Assembly (NCBI GenBank): GCA_004020545.1
Contig: SAQE01000005.1
Coordinates: 62,001 to 126,000 of the forward strand
Direction of reading: 5' to 3'
Source: Mesorhizobium sp.
GTDB taxonomy: Bacteria > Pseudomonadota > Alphaproteobacteria > Rhizobiales > Rhizobiaceae
Length of the DNA stretch: 64,000 nucleotides
Made by a program: the position numbers and the translations under genes. Positions 55,253 to 63,993 of this stretch are shown one piece after another. The notes under the pieces are model-generated. The model ran no database searches. It was not told the DNA's origin and saw nothing but the letters and a program-made list of their open reading frames with translations. Position 1 is the first letter of the stretch. Every line of letters begins with the position of its first letter.

Positions 55253-56857
55253 ATGGCAACCGCAACCATCACCGCAGGATCGATGCCGGCACGGTCGGCG
55301 GCCGCCGCGCCCGCCGACCACATGCCGGTGCGCCGCGTCATCGCCTTCCTGGCGATGGTGTTCGGCATGTTCATGGCGATCCTCGACATCCAGATCGTCT
55401 CGGCGTCGCTGGCCGAGATCCAGGCGGGCCTCAGCGCCAGCTCCGACGAGATCCCGTGGGTGCAGACCGCCTATCTGATCGCCGAAGTGGTGATGATCCC
55501 GCTGTCCGGCTTCCTCAGCCGGATGCTGTCGACCAGGGTGCTGTTCACGATCGCCGCCGCCGGTTTCACCGCCGCCAGCGCGCTGGCCGCGACCGCGACC
55601 AACATCGACCAGATGATCGTCTACCGCGCCATCCAGGGTTTCATCGGCGGCGGCATGATCCCCAGCGTCTTCGCGGCCGCCTTCACCATCTTCCCGCCGT
55701 CGCGGCGCGCCGTCGTCTCGCCGATGATCGGCCTGGTGGCGACGCTGGCGCCGACCATCGGCCCGACCGTCGGCGGCTATATCAGCCACGCGATGTCCTG
55801 GCACTGGCTGTTCCTGATCAATGTCGTGCCAGGCATTTTGGTGGCGACGGCGGCGTGGTCGCTGATCGACTTCGACAAGCCCAACCTCAAGCTGTTCTCG
55901 AAGTTCGACTGGTGGGGTCTCGCCGGCATGGCCGCTTTCCTCGGCTGCATGGAATACGTGCTGGAGGAAGGCCCGAACCACGACTGGCTGCAGGAACAGG
56001 CCGTCTTCATCTGCGCCGTGATCATGACCATCGGCGGCATCATCTTCTTCTGGCGCGTCTTCACCGCCGAGGAGCCGATCGTCGACCTCAGGGCTTTCAG
56101 CAACGTCAACTTCGCCTTCGGCTCGCTGTTCTCCTTCGTCGTCGGCATCGGACTCTACGGGCTCACCTATCTCTATCCGGTGTTCCTGGGGCGCATCCGC
56201 GGTTACGATTCCATGATGATCGGCGAGGCGCTGTTCGTCAGCGGCCTGGCGATGTTCTTCACCGCGCCCGTTGCCGGCATCCTGTCGAACAAGATCGATC
56301 TGCGGCTGATGATGATGATCGGCTTCTTCGGCTTCGCCACCGGCACGTGGTGGATGACACATCTGACCGCCGACTGGGATTTTTACGAGTTGCTCGTCCC
56401 GCAGATCCTGCGCGGCTGCTCGATGATGCTGTGCATGGTGCCGATCAACAACATCGCGCTCGGCACGCTGCCGCCGGAGCGGCTGAAGAACGCGTCCGGC
56501 CTGTTCAACCTGACCCGCAATCTCGGCGGCGCCGTCGGCCTGGCAATCATCAACACGGTGCTGATCGACCGCAACGCTTTCCACTATGCGAGGCTGTCCG
56601 AGCATGTTGAGTGGGGCAGTCAGGCAGCCCAGACCAAGCTGCAGAACATGACGCTGAACTTCGAGCAGACCGCAGGCCTCGACGCGGGCAGCGCGGCGGT
56701 CTCGAAACTGTCGGGCATGGTGCATCAGCAGGCCGCGTTGCTGTCCTTCATGGACGTGTTCTTCATGTTGACGGCGCTGTTCGCCACGCTTGGGCTGTTC
56801 GTCCTGTTCATCAACAAGCCGGCCGACCAAAGCGGCGGTGGCGGCGGAGGCCATTGA
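55253..56857 (+). CDS. EmrB-type DHA2 drug:H+ antiporter
   Basis: A 534-residue, 14-helix transporter of the DHA2 group of the major facilitator superfamily. It shows motif A-like segments, motif D1-type LDIQIVSASLAEIQAGL after helix 1 and the motif C glycine/proline pattern GPTVGGYISH. Start ATG 55253 (MATATITAG) has AGGAGG before it; upstream codons lie inside the repeat. With the HlyD protein it forms an EmrAB-type tripartite pump under the divergent TetR. The C-terminus ends in a six-glycine run. Confidence 0.93.
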   Translation: MATATITAGSMPARSAAAAPADHMPVRRVIAFLAMVFGMFMAILDIQIVSASLAEIQAGLSASSDEIPWVQTAYLIAEVVMIPLSGFLSRMLSTRVLFTIAAAGFTAASALAATATNIDQMIVYRAIQGFIGGGMIPSVFAAAFTIFPPSRRAVVSPMIGLVATLAPTIGPTVGGYISHAMSWHWLFLINVVPGILVATAAWSLIDFDKPNLKLFSKFDWWGLAGMAAFLGCMEYVLEEGPNHDWLQEQAVFICAVIMTIGGIIFFWRVFTAEEPIVDLRAFSNVNFAFGSLFSFVVGIGLYGLTYLYPVFLGRIRGYDSMMIGEALFVSGLAMFFTAPVAGILSNKIDLRLMMMIGFFGFATGTWWMTHLTADWDFYELLVPQILRGCSMMLCMVPINNIALGTLPPERLKNASGLFNLTRNLGGAVGLAIINTVLIDRNAFHYARLSEHVEWGSQAAQTKLQNMTLNFEQTAGLDAGSAAVSKLSGMVHQQAALLSFMDVFFMLTALFATLGLFVLFINKPADQSGGGGGGH

Positions 56858-56892
56858 GGAAGCCGGAACCCCCGCCTGGCATCCTCACGCGC

Positions 56893-56932
56893 GACCCCGG
56901 AAATCGGCAACGATTTCCGGGGTCGATTCTTT
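56893..56932 (+). terminator. Rho-independent terminator after emrB
   Basis: GACCCCGGAAATCG and CGATTTCCGGGGTC form a perfect 14-bp stem around GCAA, followed by GATTCTTT. It starts 36 bp after the emrB stop. Confidence 0.9.
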
Positions 56933-56948
56933 AAACGGAAGCGCTGCC

Positions 56949-57452
56949 TCAGGCGGCGGCCGGCTTGAAGCTCAGCGCCACGCCATTGATGCAGTGACGC
57001 AAGCCGGTGGGCGGCGGGCCGTCGTCGAAGACATGACCGAGATGGCCGCCGCAGCGGCGGCAATGCACCTCGGTGCGCGTCATGCCGAGCGAGCGGTCCT
57101 CGGTCTTGCCGATGGCGTTGGGAATCTCCTGCCAGAAGCTCGGCCAGCCGGTGCCGGAATCGAACTTCGTCTCCGACGGATAGACCGGCAGGTCGCAGCC
57201 GGCGCAGGCGAAGATGCCCTTGCGGTGCTCGTTGAGCAGCGGGCTGGTGCCCGGATACTCGGTGCCTTCTCTGCGCAGCACGTCGAAGGCAGCGTCCGAA
57301 AGAATGGCGTGCCATTCGGCGTCGGTCTTGGTGACCTCGAAGGTCTCGGCGGCTAAAGCGGGCTTGGCGCCGCCCATACGCAACGCCGCTCCGGTTCCAA
57401 CGATGAGGGCGGTGGCGGCGGCACCGCTCCAGAGAAAGTCGCGACGGTTCAT
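56949..57452 (-). CDS. msrB: Secreted peptide-methionine (R)-S-oxide reductase (MsrB)
   Basis: MsrB repairs the R form of methionine sulfoxide in proteins. The 167-residue product has a twin-arginine leader (NRRDFLWSG; cleavage near ALA|AETF), so it acts in the periplasm. Zinc cysteines are CAGC and CRRC, and the catalytic Cys154 lies in RHCINGVALSF. The ATG at 57452 has AGGAAAGG upstream. No membrane b-type partner is adjacent. It lies beside a fasciclin protein and an ECF sigma system. Confidence 0.93.
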   Translation of the reverse strand: MNRRDFLWSGAAATALIVGTGAALRMGGAKPALAAETFEVTKTDAEWHAILSDAAFDVLRREGTEYPGTSPLLNEHRKGIFACAGCDLPVYPSETKFDSGTGWPSFWQEIPNAIGKTEDRSLGMTRTEVHCRRCGGHLGHVFDDGPPPTGLRHCINGVALSFKPAAA

Positions 57453-57594
57453 GGCCTTTCCTCCTGGCGTGATCTTACAAACTTGGAACGCCGCCGGAAA
57501 ATCAAAAGCCGGCGACGGCCCACCTGCGCCACCCCGCATCGACCCAAGCCCTGGCGATGCGGAGCGACGCTTGACGGCAGCACGGATCGTGGGA

Positions 57595-57643
57595 GAAAGA
57601 CCGTGCGGCCGGCAGGGACACACCTCACTTCGCCGGCCGCACG
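57595..57643 (-). terminator. Terminator after the fasciclin gene
   Basis: On the minus strand CGTGCGGCCGGC pairs with GCCGGCCGCACG around a 17-base loop (57602-57643) and is followed by GTCTTTCTCCC. It starts 7 bp after the stop. Confidence 0.7.
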
Positions 57644-57650
57644 CGCTTTG

Positions 57651-58208
57651 TTACATCTTCGGCAGAAGAACCTTGTCGATCACGTGGATGACGCCGTTCG
57701 ACTGGCGCACGTCCGCAATGGTGACATGGGCGACGTTGCCGTTCTCGTCGGTCACCGTGACCTTGCCCTTTTCCGATTTCAGCGTCAGTTCGCAGCCGCC
57801 GACGGTCTTGACCTCATGCGCGCCGCCGTCGGCCTTGGCCATCTTGGCGACGTCGGCGGCCAGCGCCTTGGCAGCGATGACATGGCAGGTGAGGATCTTG
57901 GTCAGCTTGTCCTTGTTCTCGGGCTTGAGCAGCGCCTCGACCGTGCCGGCAGGCAACTCGGCAAAAGCCTCGTTGGTCGGCGCGAAGACGGTGAACGGAC
58001 CGGGGGTCTGCAGGGTGTCGACGAGGCCGGCGGCCTTGACGGCGGCGACCAGCGTGGTGTGGTCCTTCGAATTGACGGCATTCTCGATAATGTTCTTCTT
58101 GGCATACATCGGCGCGCCGCCGACCATCGGATTGGCCGCGTAGGCAACGGCGCCGAGCGCGGAAAGGCCGATCGCGGAGGCAAGCAAAAGGGTGGCGAGT
58201 TTACGCAT
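57651..58208 (-). CDS. Fasciclin-domain secreted protein
   Basis: A 185-residue exported protein: signal peptide 1-24 (AYA|ANPM) and one FAS1 domain from about 40 to 183 (TPGPFTVFAPTNEAFAELPA is the H1 motif and GVIHVIDKVLLP the H2 motif). FAS1 proteins take part in surface adhesion. CAAGGAG precedes the ATG. The genes for an ECF sigma factor and its anti-sigma factor lie just upstream on the same strand, a pairing often seen for fasciclin genes, so it may be their target. Confidence 0.93.
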   Translation of the reverse strand: MRKLATLLLASAIGLSALGAVAYAANPMVGGAPMYAKKNIIENAVNSKDHTTLVAAVKAAGLVDTLQTPGPFTVFAPTNEAFAELPAGTVEALLKPENKDKLTKILTCHVIAAKALAADVAKMAKADGGAHEVKTVGGCELTLKSEKGKVTVTDENGNVAHVTIADVRQSNGVIHVIDKVLLPKM

Positions 58209-58413
58209 GATATCAGTCTCCTTGGGTTGTTTTTCCCGTCCTTGGGAACGCAATGAGATACGGGCCAACAAAAACTTAGTTTCGCGAACCTCGAAGATTT
58301 TTTCTTCGCTGACCTGAGCTCGTATGTTCCGTGCCTTGACGCAAAAATGCGCCCTCACCGACACATGCCAGGCAGATAGACTTCGATTAACCTTTGAAAT
58401 TATCGAAAGGTGA

Positions 58414-59136
58414 TCAAATGCCCTTCAGGTCACCCGCAGCGACGACAGGGCCGGTCGGCTGGCCGGTCGGCGAACCGCCGGTGGGCTCGAGGCTGACGGC
58501 GAGCACGGCGCCCTGCGCCAGCTTCCGCTGGACGGCGGGCGTGACGGCCATGCGCGCGGTCTGGCCGGCCGGGATGACGCCCATCGAGACCGGCGCGTTC
58601 TTGCCCTCGATCATCCACAGCTCGAAGTCCTTGCCAGAGCCGCGCTCGCCGGAAACGAGCGAGAGGCCGACCTCGTGACGGGCGGCATCGTAGACGGCGA
58701 GGTATTTGACGTTGCTGTTGTCGGCGGCGAGCGAAGCGACCAGCCTGGTCTCGGGCGGCGGCAATGGCGGATTGACGAAAGGCAGGGCGACAAAGACGGC
58801 CAAAGCGGCAAGCGCCGCTGCGGCAAGCCCGCGCCAGAAGGCGAGGCTCCCGAGCAAGCCGGCGCTGGGGGCGGCGGGCGCGGCCGCGGACGAGGCAAAC
58901 AGCCGCCGGTCGATCGCCGCCTTGACCGATGCCGGGGGCTCGACTGCCGCATAGGCGGCCGCCATCGGCGCGAAATGGACCTCCCAGGCATCGACCAGAC
59001 GAGCGAAGCCCGTCTCGGTGTCGATGCGGCGCGAAGCGATCTGGCGTTCGTCGGCCGCCAGAACGCCAAGGACGTATTCGGCGGCGAGCAGGTCGTCGCC
59101 TCCGCGTTCCGGTCCGTTGTCTTGCGCCAGCGTCAT
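58414..59136 (-). CDS. RskA-type anti-sigma factor
   Basis: A 240-residue single-pass membrane protein: an N-terminal sigma-binding part (about 10-60, LLAAEYVLGVLAADERQ), a transmembrane helix at about 100-121, and a periplasmic RskA-like domain (from about 130, VKYLAVYDAARHEVGLSLVS then FELWMIEGKNAPVSMGVI). There is no zinc HxxxCxxC motif. ATG 59136 overlaps the sigma stop by 4 bp; ATG 59148 is an alternative. It should hold the partner sigma factor at the membrane until a signal leads to its proteolysis. Confidence 0.88.
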   Translation of the reverse strand: MTLAQDNGPERGGDDLLAAEYVLGVLAADERQIASRRIDTETGFARLVDAWEVHFAPMAAAYAAVEPPASVKAAIDRRLFASSAAAPAAPSAGLLGSLAFWRGLAAAALAALAVFVALPFVNPPLPPPETRLVASLAADNSNVKYLAVYDAARHEVGLSLVSGERGSGKDFELWMIEGKNAPVSMGVIPAGQTARMAVTPAVQRKLAQGAVLAVSLEPTGGSPTGQPTGPVVAAGDLKGI

Positions 59137-59672
59137 CTTTCCAGGCATTCTCTCAGTTTGAGCAGGCTTCGCCGCAGCCAAGTCCGCATCGTGTTCAGCG
59201 GAACCTTGTGGCGCTCCGCCAGCTCGGCATAGCTTTCGCCATTGAGATAGGCGCCCCGGACCGCCGCGGCCCGGTCTTTCTCCAATTCGTCGAGACAATG
59301 GTGGATGCGTTCGGTCTCGCCGCCCGCGACAGCCATGGCCTCAGGTCCCGGCGTCGGATCGGCGACGTCGAGGGCCGCGTCGATATTGGCGGAATGACTG
59401 CGCCGCGCCCGGATGCGATCGATCGCATGGTTGCGCGCGATGGCCACCAGCCAGGAAATCGGGCTCAGATCGGAAACCGCGAAACGGTCGGCCTTGGTCC
59501 AGATCTTGACGAAGACCTCCTGCAGCGCTTCTTCCGCATCTCCCCTGTCCCTCAATACACGAAGGCAGACGCCGAAAAGTTTCCCGCTGGTCTGCTTGTA
59601 GAGCAGATCGAACGCAGCCCGGTCCTTCATCGAAGTCCGGACGATCAGCTTGCTGATGTCCTGAGGCCCCAT
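59133..59672 (-). CDS. ECF sigma factor, SigK-like
   Basis: A 179-residue group 4 sigma factor. Region 2 spans about 17-85 (DAEEALQEVFVKIWTKAD, then WLVAIARNHAIDRIRARR) and region 4 about 120-175 (GESYAELAERHKVPLNTMRT). It is cotranscribed with its RskA-like anti-sigma factor and is divergent from an amidase gene. GGAC at 59725-59728 and CGTT at 59702-59707, read on the minus strand, are 16 bp apart and could be its own ECF promoter. Confidence 0.92.
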   Translation of the reverse strand: MGPQDISKLIVRTSMKDRAAFDLLYKQTSGKLFGVCLRVLRDRGDAEEALQEVFVKIWTKADRFAVSDLSPISWLVAIARNHAIDRIRARRSHSANIDAALDVADPTPGPEAMAVAGGETERIHHCLDELEKDRAAAVRGAYLNGESYAELAERHKVPLNTMRTWLRRSLLKLRECLER

Positions 59673-59818
59673 GCGGGCAAATTAGAAGATTGCGATTTAT
59701 TTGCAACGGGGCGACGAGGACTTTGTCCGCCGAAAGTTATCGTGTCGTTGGCCTGTCGAATCCCGATTTCCGATTTGCAGGTTCATGCGATAGCTTCTGC
59801 CAAAACAGGGGTGCTGCG

Positions 59819-61315
59819 ATGTCGATCGAACGCGTGCTTTGGGAACAGGATGCGACCGGACTTGCCGAGCTCGTGCACCGGCAAGAAATCTCGCCGCAGG
59901 AACTGGTCGAAGCGGCGATCGCGCGCGCCGAGGCGACAAGGCCCGACATCAACGCCATAGCCACGCCGCTCTATGACGCCGCCAGGGCGAGGGCGAAGGC
60001 GGTCGACCGCAAGCTGCCGCTCGCCGGCGTGCCCTTCGCGCTGAAAGATCTCGGCATCGGCATCAAGGGCGTGCCGATCCATGGCGGCAGCCGCATCCCG
60101 GCCTTCACGGCGGATTTCAACTCGGTGATGGTCGAGCGCTATCTGGCCGCAGGCTTGATCCCGATCGCCACCAGCACCTCGCCCGAGCACGGGCTCCGGC
60201 TGATGACGGAATCGGCCCGCTTCGGCATCACCCGCAATCCCTGGAACACCGGCCACACCACCGGCGGCTCATCGGGAGGGTCTGCGGCGCTTGTGGCGGC
60301 AGGCGTGGTGCCGGCGGCGCACGCCTCCGACGGCGGCGGCTCGATCCGCGTGCCTTCGGCCTGCAGCGGGCTGGTCGGCCTGAAGACCTCGCGCGGCCGG
60401 GTGCCCTTGACGCCGCTTACCAGCGAAAGCTGGTACGGCATGGTCGTCGACCACGCCGTCAGCCGCTCGGTACGCGACACGGCGCTCCTGCTCGACCTGA
60501 CGCATGGCGCCGATCCGCTGTCGCCTTATGCGGCGCCGGCGCCGAAGGGCTCGTTCGCGGTCGCCGCGGCGCGCGATCCGGGCAAGCTCAGCCTCGCCGT
60601 TTATCGCAAGTCGCCGCTCGGCCTGCCGATCTCGGCCGAGGCGATTGCCGCGCTGGACACGGCGGTGGCGCTGGCGCGCGAGGGCGGACACAAGGTGGAG
60701 GAGATCGACCTCACCTATATCGGCCGCGACTTCATGGCCGATTTCTGCAGGAGCGTCGCCTCGGCGGTTGCAGGCATGATGCGCGCCGAGGCGCTGCGCG
60801 TCGGCCGATCCGTCACCGGCGACGTCGAGCGTGCGACGCGCGTGCTCGGCCGCCTCGGCGAAATGCTGTCCGCCGGCGAAGTCTATGACGCGGTGCAGCG
60901 GCTCAACGCCATCGCGCGGCGGATGATTGAAGAGACCGCGCGCTTCGATGCCGTGCTGATGCCGATCATCGCGCATCCGCCGCTCGCCTGCGGCGCGATG
61001 GATCCGAAGGGCGCCGACGAGTTCATGGAAAACCTGCTCGACAAATTGCATCTCACCGGGCTGCTCAGGATCAAATCAATTTTCGGCCAGCTGATGGACA
61101 AGAGCCTCTGGTTCACTCCCTGGCCGGCGATCCACAATGTCAGCGGCCAGCCGTCGATCGCGCTGCCGGTGCATGTCACTGCGGGCGGTCTGCCGCTCGG
61201 CATCCAGGCGGCAGGCCGGCCCGGTGACGAAGAGACGCTACTGTCGCTTGCCGCGCAGATGGAGAAACTCTCCGGATGGCTGAAGCGCCGCGCGCCGCTG
61301 AAGGCTCCGGCCTAG
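59819..61315 (+). CDS. Amidase-signature family hydrolase
   Basis: A 498-residue amidase with the Ser-cisSer-Lys triad: Lys76 (FALKDLG), Ser151 (TTGGSSGGSAA) and Ser175 (DGGGSIRVPSA). The length and the DGGGSIR form agree with general amidases and 6-aminohexanoate-cyclic-dimer hydrolase-like enzymes; it lacks gatCB neighbours, so it is unlikely to be GatA. ATG 59819 gives a normal N-terminus MSIERVLWEQDATGLAEL. Substrate unknown. Confidence 0.9.
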   Translation: MSIERVLWEQDATGLAELVHRQEISPQELVEAAIARAEATRPDINAIATPLYDAARARAKAVDRKLPLAGVPFALKDLGIGIKGVPIHGGSRIPAFTADFNSVMVERYLAAGLIPIATSTSPEHGLRLMTESARFGITRNPWNTGHTTGGSSGGSAALVAAGVVPAAHASDGGGSIRVPSACSGLVGLKTSRGRVPLTPLTSESWYGMVVDHAVSRSVRDTALLLDLTHGADPLSPYAAPAPKGSFAVAAARDPGKLSLAVYRKSPLGLPISAEAIAALDTAVALAREGGHKVEEIDLTYIGRDFMADFCRSVASAVAGMMRAEALRVGRSVTGDVERATRVLGRLGEMLSAGEVYDAVQRLNAIARRMIEETARFDAVLMPIIAHPPLACGAMDPKGADEFMENLLDKLHLTGLLRIKSIFGQLMDKSLWFTPWPAIHNVSGQPSIALPVHVTAGGLPLGIQAAGRPGDEETLLSLAAQMEKLSGWLKRRAPLKAPA

Positions 61316-61397
61316 AAAGAACCGCAACATGATTTCATCATTGTGAGCGCAAAGCCGTTTGCGGCCTGCGGCAATTCCCGCTAAGAGGCCGCCATCC

Positions 61398-61501
61398 TAA
61401 AGCGCGTCGCGACGAAACGGAATCAGGCGACGCGCTTTAAATCTTTGTTTTGATGCATGTCGTTCACCCAAAACCGCTGCGCACTTTTGGGCGACATGCA
61501 T
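61398..61501. repeat. Two-hairpin repeat related to family E, before argB
   Basis: Hairpin 1 pairs TAAAGCGCGTCGC with GCGACGCGCTTTA (61398-61410 and 61427-61439). A linker TCTTTGTTTTG follows. Hairpin 2 pairs ATGCATGTCG with CGACATGCAT (61453-61462 and 61492-61501) around AAAACCGCTGCGCACTTTT. The layout and loop core match 8071-8172 although the stems differ. It ends 22 bp before the argB start. Confidence 0.8.
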
Positions 61502-61523
61502 AGCCGCTTAGGGAACCGCACCG

Positions 61524-62417
61524 ATGACGGACATCGCCGCCACCGCCGAAATGCAGGCCGCGCTGCTTTCCAGAGCGCTGCCCTACATGCAGCGCTACGA
61601 GAACAAGACGGTGGTGGTGAAGTATGGCGGCCATGCCATGGGCGACACCGAGCTCGGCAAGGCCTTTGCCCGCGACATCGCGCTCCTGAAACAGTCCGGC
61701 GTCAATCCGATCGTGGTGCATGGCGGCGGGCCGCAGATCGGCGCGATGCTCAACAAGATGGGCATCGAATCCAAATTCGAGGGCGGCCTGCGCGTCACCG
61801 ACCAGAAGACGGTTGAGATCGTCGAGATGGTGCTGGCCGGCTCGATCAACAAGGAGATCGTGGCGCTGATCAACGCCGAGGGTGAATGGGCGATCGGGCT
61901 CTGCGGCAAGGACGGCAACATGGTGTTCGCCGAAAAGGCGCGCAAGACCATGATCGACCCGGACTCCAACATCGAGCGGGTGCTGGATCTCGGTTTCGTC
62001 GGCGAGCCGGTCGAGGTCGACCGCACGCTGCTCGACCTTTTGGCCCGTTCGGAGATGATCCCGGTGCTGGCGCCGGTGGCGCCCGGCCGTGACGGCCATA
62101 CCTACAACATCAACGCCGACACGTTTGCGGGCGCTATCGCGGGTGCGTGCCGCGCCTCGCGCCTGCTCTTCCTCACCGACGTGCCCGGCGTGCTCGACAA
62201 GAACAAGAAGCTGATCGACGAGCTGACGGTCGCAGAGGCCAGGGCGCTGATCAAGGACGGCACGGTGTCGGGCGGCATGATCCCCAAGGTCGAGACCTGC
62301 ATCGAAGCGATCGAGCGCGGCGTCGAAGGCGTCGTCATCCTCAACGGCAAGACGCCGCATTCAGTGCTGCTCGAGCTCTTCACCGAGCACGGCGCCGGAA
62401 CGCTGATCGTGCCGTAG
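61524..62417 (+). CDS. argB: Acetylglutamate kinase
   Basis: ArgB phosphorylates N-acetylglutamate, the second step of arginine synthesis. The 297-residue enzyme has the amino-acid-kinase features VVKYGGHAM (catalytic Lys), [22 protein letters not shown] and GGMIPKV, and an N-terminal helix of the arginine-inhibited hexameric type ([16 protein letters not shown]). The repeat with two hairpins ends just before it. It converges with the radical SAM gene. Confidence 0.97.
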   Translation: MTDIAATAEMQAALLSRALPYMQRYENKTVVVKYGGHAMGDTELGKAFARDIALLKQSGVNPIVVHGGGPQIGAMLNKMGIESKFEGGLRVTDQKTVEIVEMVLAGSINKEIVALINAEGEWAIGLCGKDGNMVFAEKARKTMIDPDSNIERVLDLGFVGEPVEVDRTLLDLLARSEMIPVLAPVAPGRDGHTYNINADTFAGAIAGACRASRLLFLTDVPGVLDKNKKLIDELTVAEARALIKDGTVSGGMIPKVETCIEAIERGVEGVVILNGKTPHSVLLELFTEHGAGTLIVP

Positions 62418-62438
62418 CCGGCTCTCAGCCGGCTAACT
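62416..62438. terminator. Short bidirectional terminator candidate between argB and the radical SAM gene
   Basis: AGCCGGC-TCTCA-GCCGGCT at 62416-62434 begins on the argB stop codon, followed by AACTTTCTT on the plus strand. It overlaps the end of the convergent gene. The stem is short, so confidence is low. Confidence 0.45.
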
Positions 62439-63993
62439 TTCTTGGCTCCCGCATTTGGCTGCCCTCGATGGGAGGGATGGCCGGCTTGCGCGTCGTGTGC
62501 CGGAAAATCATCGACTCCTCCTCCGCATCCTGCGGCGCGCCCCAGAATTCGGCAAGCGTCGGGCCGTCCTTGACGCGACGATCGCGGACCAGAAACCCCC
62601 AGACTTCGCGGAACCAGACGCGCCTCCCCATCTTGGTGTACCAGCGCATCGAATGCCGCTGCTCGGGATCGGGGTGGAACAGGACGCGGACCAGCGCCTT
62701 CGGCCGCGACTGCACGGCAAGCTCGATCAGCTTGACGGCGAAGAACAGCATCCAGGGCTTCAGCCGGGTCATATGCAGGACCTGGTGCTTGTAGTCCCAG
62801 AGGCGGACATCCTTCTGGATCACCTTGCGGCCGCTCGCGATGCGGAAGAACGGCGTCCAGCGATGCGGCGTCACATAAAGCGCCTGGATCTGATCGGGAT
62901 CATAGGCGATTAGCTGGCGGAAGCCGCGCCAGAGATCGCGAAAACCTTCGTCCTCGAAGCCGGCGACCCAGGTCGCCATCGACAGGATGCCATGCTGTCT
63001 GAGCAACCGGATCGCCTCGCGGTCGGATTTCGTGCTGCCGCCCTTGCGGATCAATGACAGCGTCTCCTCGTCGGTGTTCTCCATGCCGAGCAGCCAGCGG
63101 ATGACGCCAGCCCTGCGGTAGAGATGAAGGATATCGGCATCGCGCACGATATCGTCGGCGCGCGTCGAGCCGACGATCAGCACCGGCACGTCTTCCGCGA
63201 TCATGGCGTCGAGAAAAGCGCGCCAGGCTCTCTTGGAGGACGTGGGGTTCTCATCCGCGAGGTTGATCAGCTCGACGCCGTGCTCGCGATACAGCCAGGC
63301 GATCTCCCTGGCGAAGCGAACAGGATCGCGATGGCGCCAGCGGGTCCAGAAGCCGCGCTGGCCGCAATAGTTGCACAGATGCGGGCAGCCGCGCGAGAAC
63401 TGCATGACCACGGCCCGCTTGCCGCCCCAATAGCTGTAGCGGCTGAAATCGATCAGCTCCCAGCCGACGCGACAGGCGTCGAGATCGGCGATCGCCACGG
63501 CCGGCGGCGTGGCGAAAGGACGGCCGAGATCGTCGCGATAGGCGATGCCGGGGACGCTTGCCCCCGGCAGGCGCAGTTCCAGCGCCTCGACCAGCGCCGA
63601 CGCGGTCGCCTCGCCCTCGCCGCGCACGATGAAGTCGAAGACATCCGTTGCGGCCAGCACGTCGCGCCAATGATAGGTCGGGAAGACGCCACCATAGACG
63701 ATCACGATGCCGGGCGCGCGGGCCTTGATCATCTCGGCGATCCGCAATGCTGTCGGATGCGCCGAGGTCGAGCCGGAATGGCCGATGAGGACGAGTTCCG
63801 GACCGCCGCTCAAGGCATCATCGACGAGCACGCAAAGCGGCATCGGCCCGAATTCGGCGTCGACCAGGCGCACGCCATGGCCGGCATCGAGCAGCGGACC
63901 GCCGATCGCCAGCAAGCCGAGCGGCGGCAGATGATCGTCGGGCACGCGGCTGCCGATGGCGGTGTGCGGCGGATTGACCAGCACGATGTTCAT
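62425..63993 (-). CDS. B12-binding-domain radical SAM protein, BchE-like
   Basis: A 522-residue protein with an N-terminal cobalamin-type Rossmann domain (about 1-135: MNIVLVNPPHTAIGS, IVIVYGGVFPTYHW) and a radical SAM domain whose cluster cysteines are Cys203, Cys207 and Cys210 (CPHLCNYC). The order and the C-terminal region near KALVRVLFHPDP resemble BchE/magnesium-protoporphyrin cyclase-type and related methylases. The classical DxHxxG cobalamin motif is not seen in the N-domain, so B12 may be bound base-off differently or not at all. No bacteriochlorophyll gene is present; the substrate is unknown. The ATG is at 63993, 7 bp from the window end. Confidence 0.85.
   Translation of the reverse strand: MNIVLVNPPHTAIGSRVPDDHLPPLGLLAIGGPLLDAGHGVRLVDAEFGPMPLCVLVDDALSGGPELVLIGHSGSTSAHPTALRIAEMIKARAPGIVIVYGGVFPTYHWRDVLAATDVFDFIVRGEGEATASALVEALELRLPGASVPGIAYRDDLGRPFATPPAVAIADLDACRVGWELIDFSRYSYWGGKRAVVMQFSRGCPHLCNYCGQRGFWTRWRHRDPVRFAREIAWLYREHGVELINLADENPTSSKRAWRAFLDAMIAEDVPVLIVGSTRADDIVRDADILHLYRRAGVIRWLLGMENTDEETLSLIRKGGSTKSDREAIRLLRQHGILSMATWVAGFEDEGFRDLWRGFRQLIAYDPDQIQALYVTPHRWTPFFRIASGRKVIQKDVRLWDYKHQVLHMTRLKPWMLFFAVKLIELAVQSRPKALVRVLFHPDPEQRHSMRWYTKMGRRVWFREVWGFLVRDRRVKDGPTLAEFWGAPQDAEEESMIFRHTTRKPAIPPIEGSQMREPRKLAG

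Noticed and set aside
55151-56854. 567-codon minus-strand frame opposite emrB
   Set aside because: Shadow of the transporter gene; composition is biased to charged residues with no recognisable domain.
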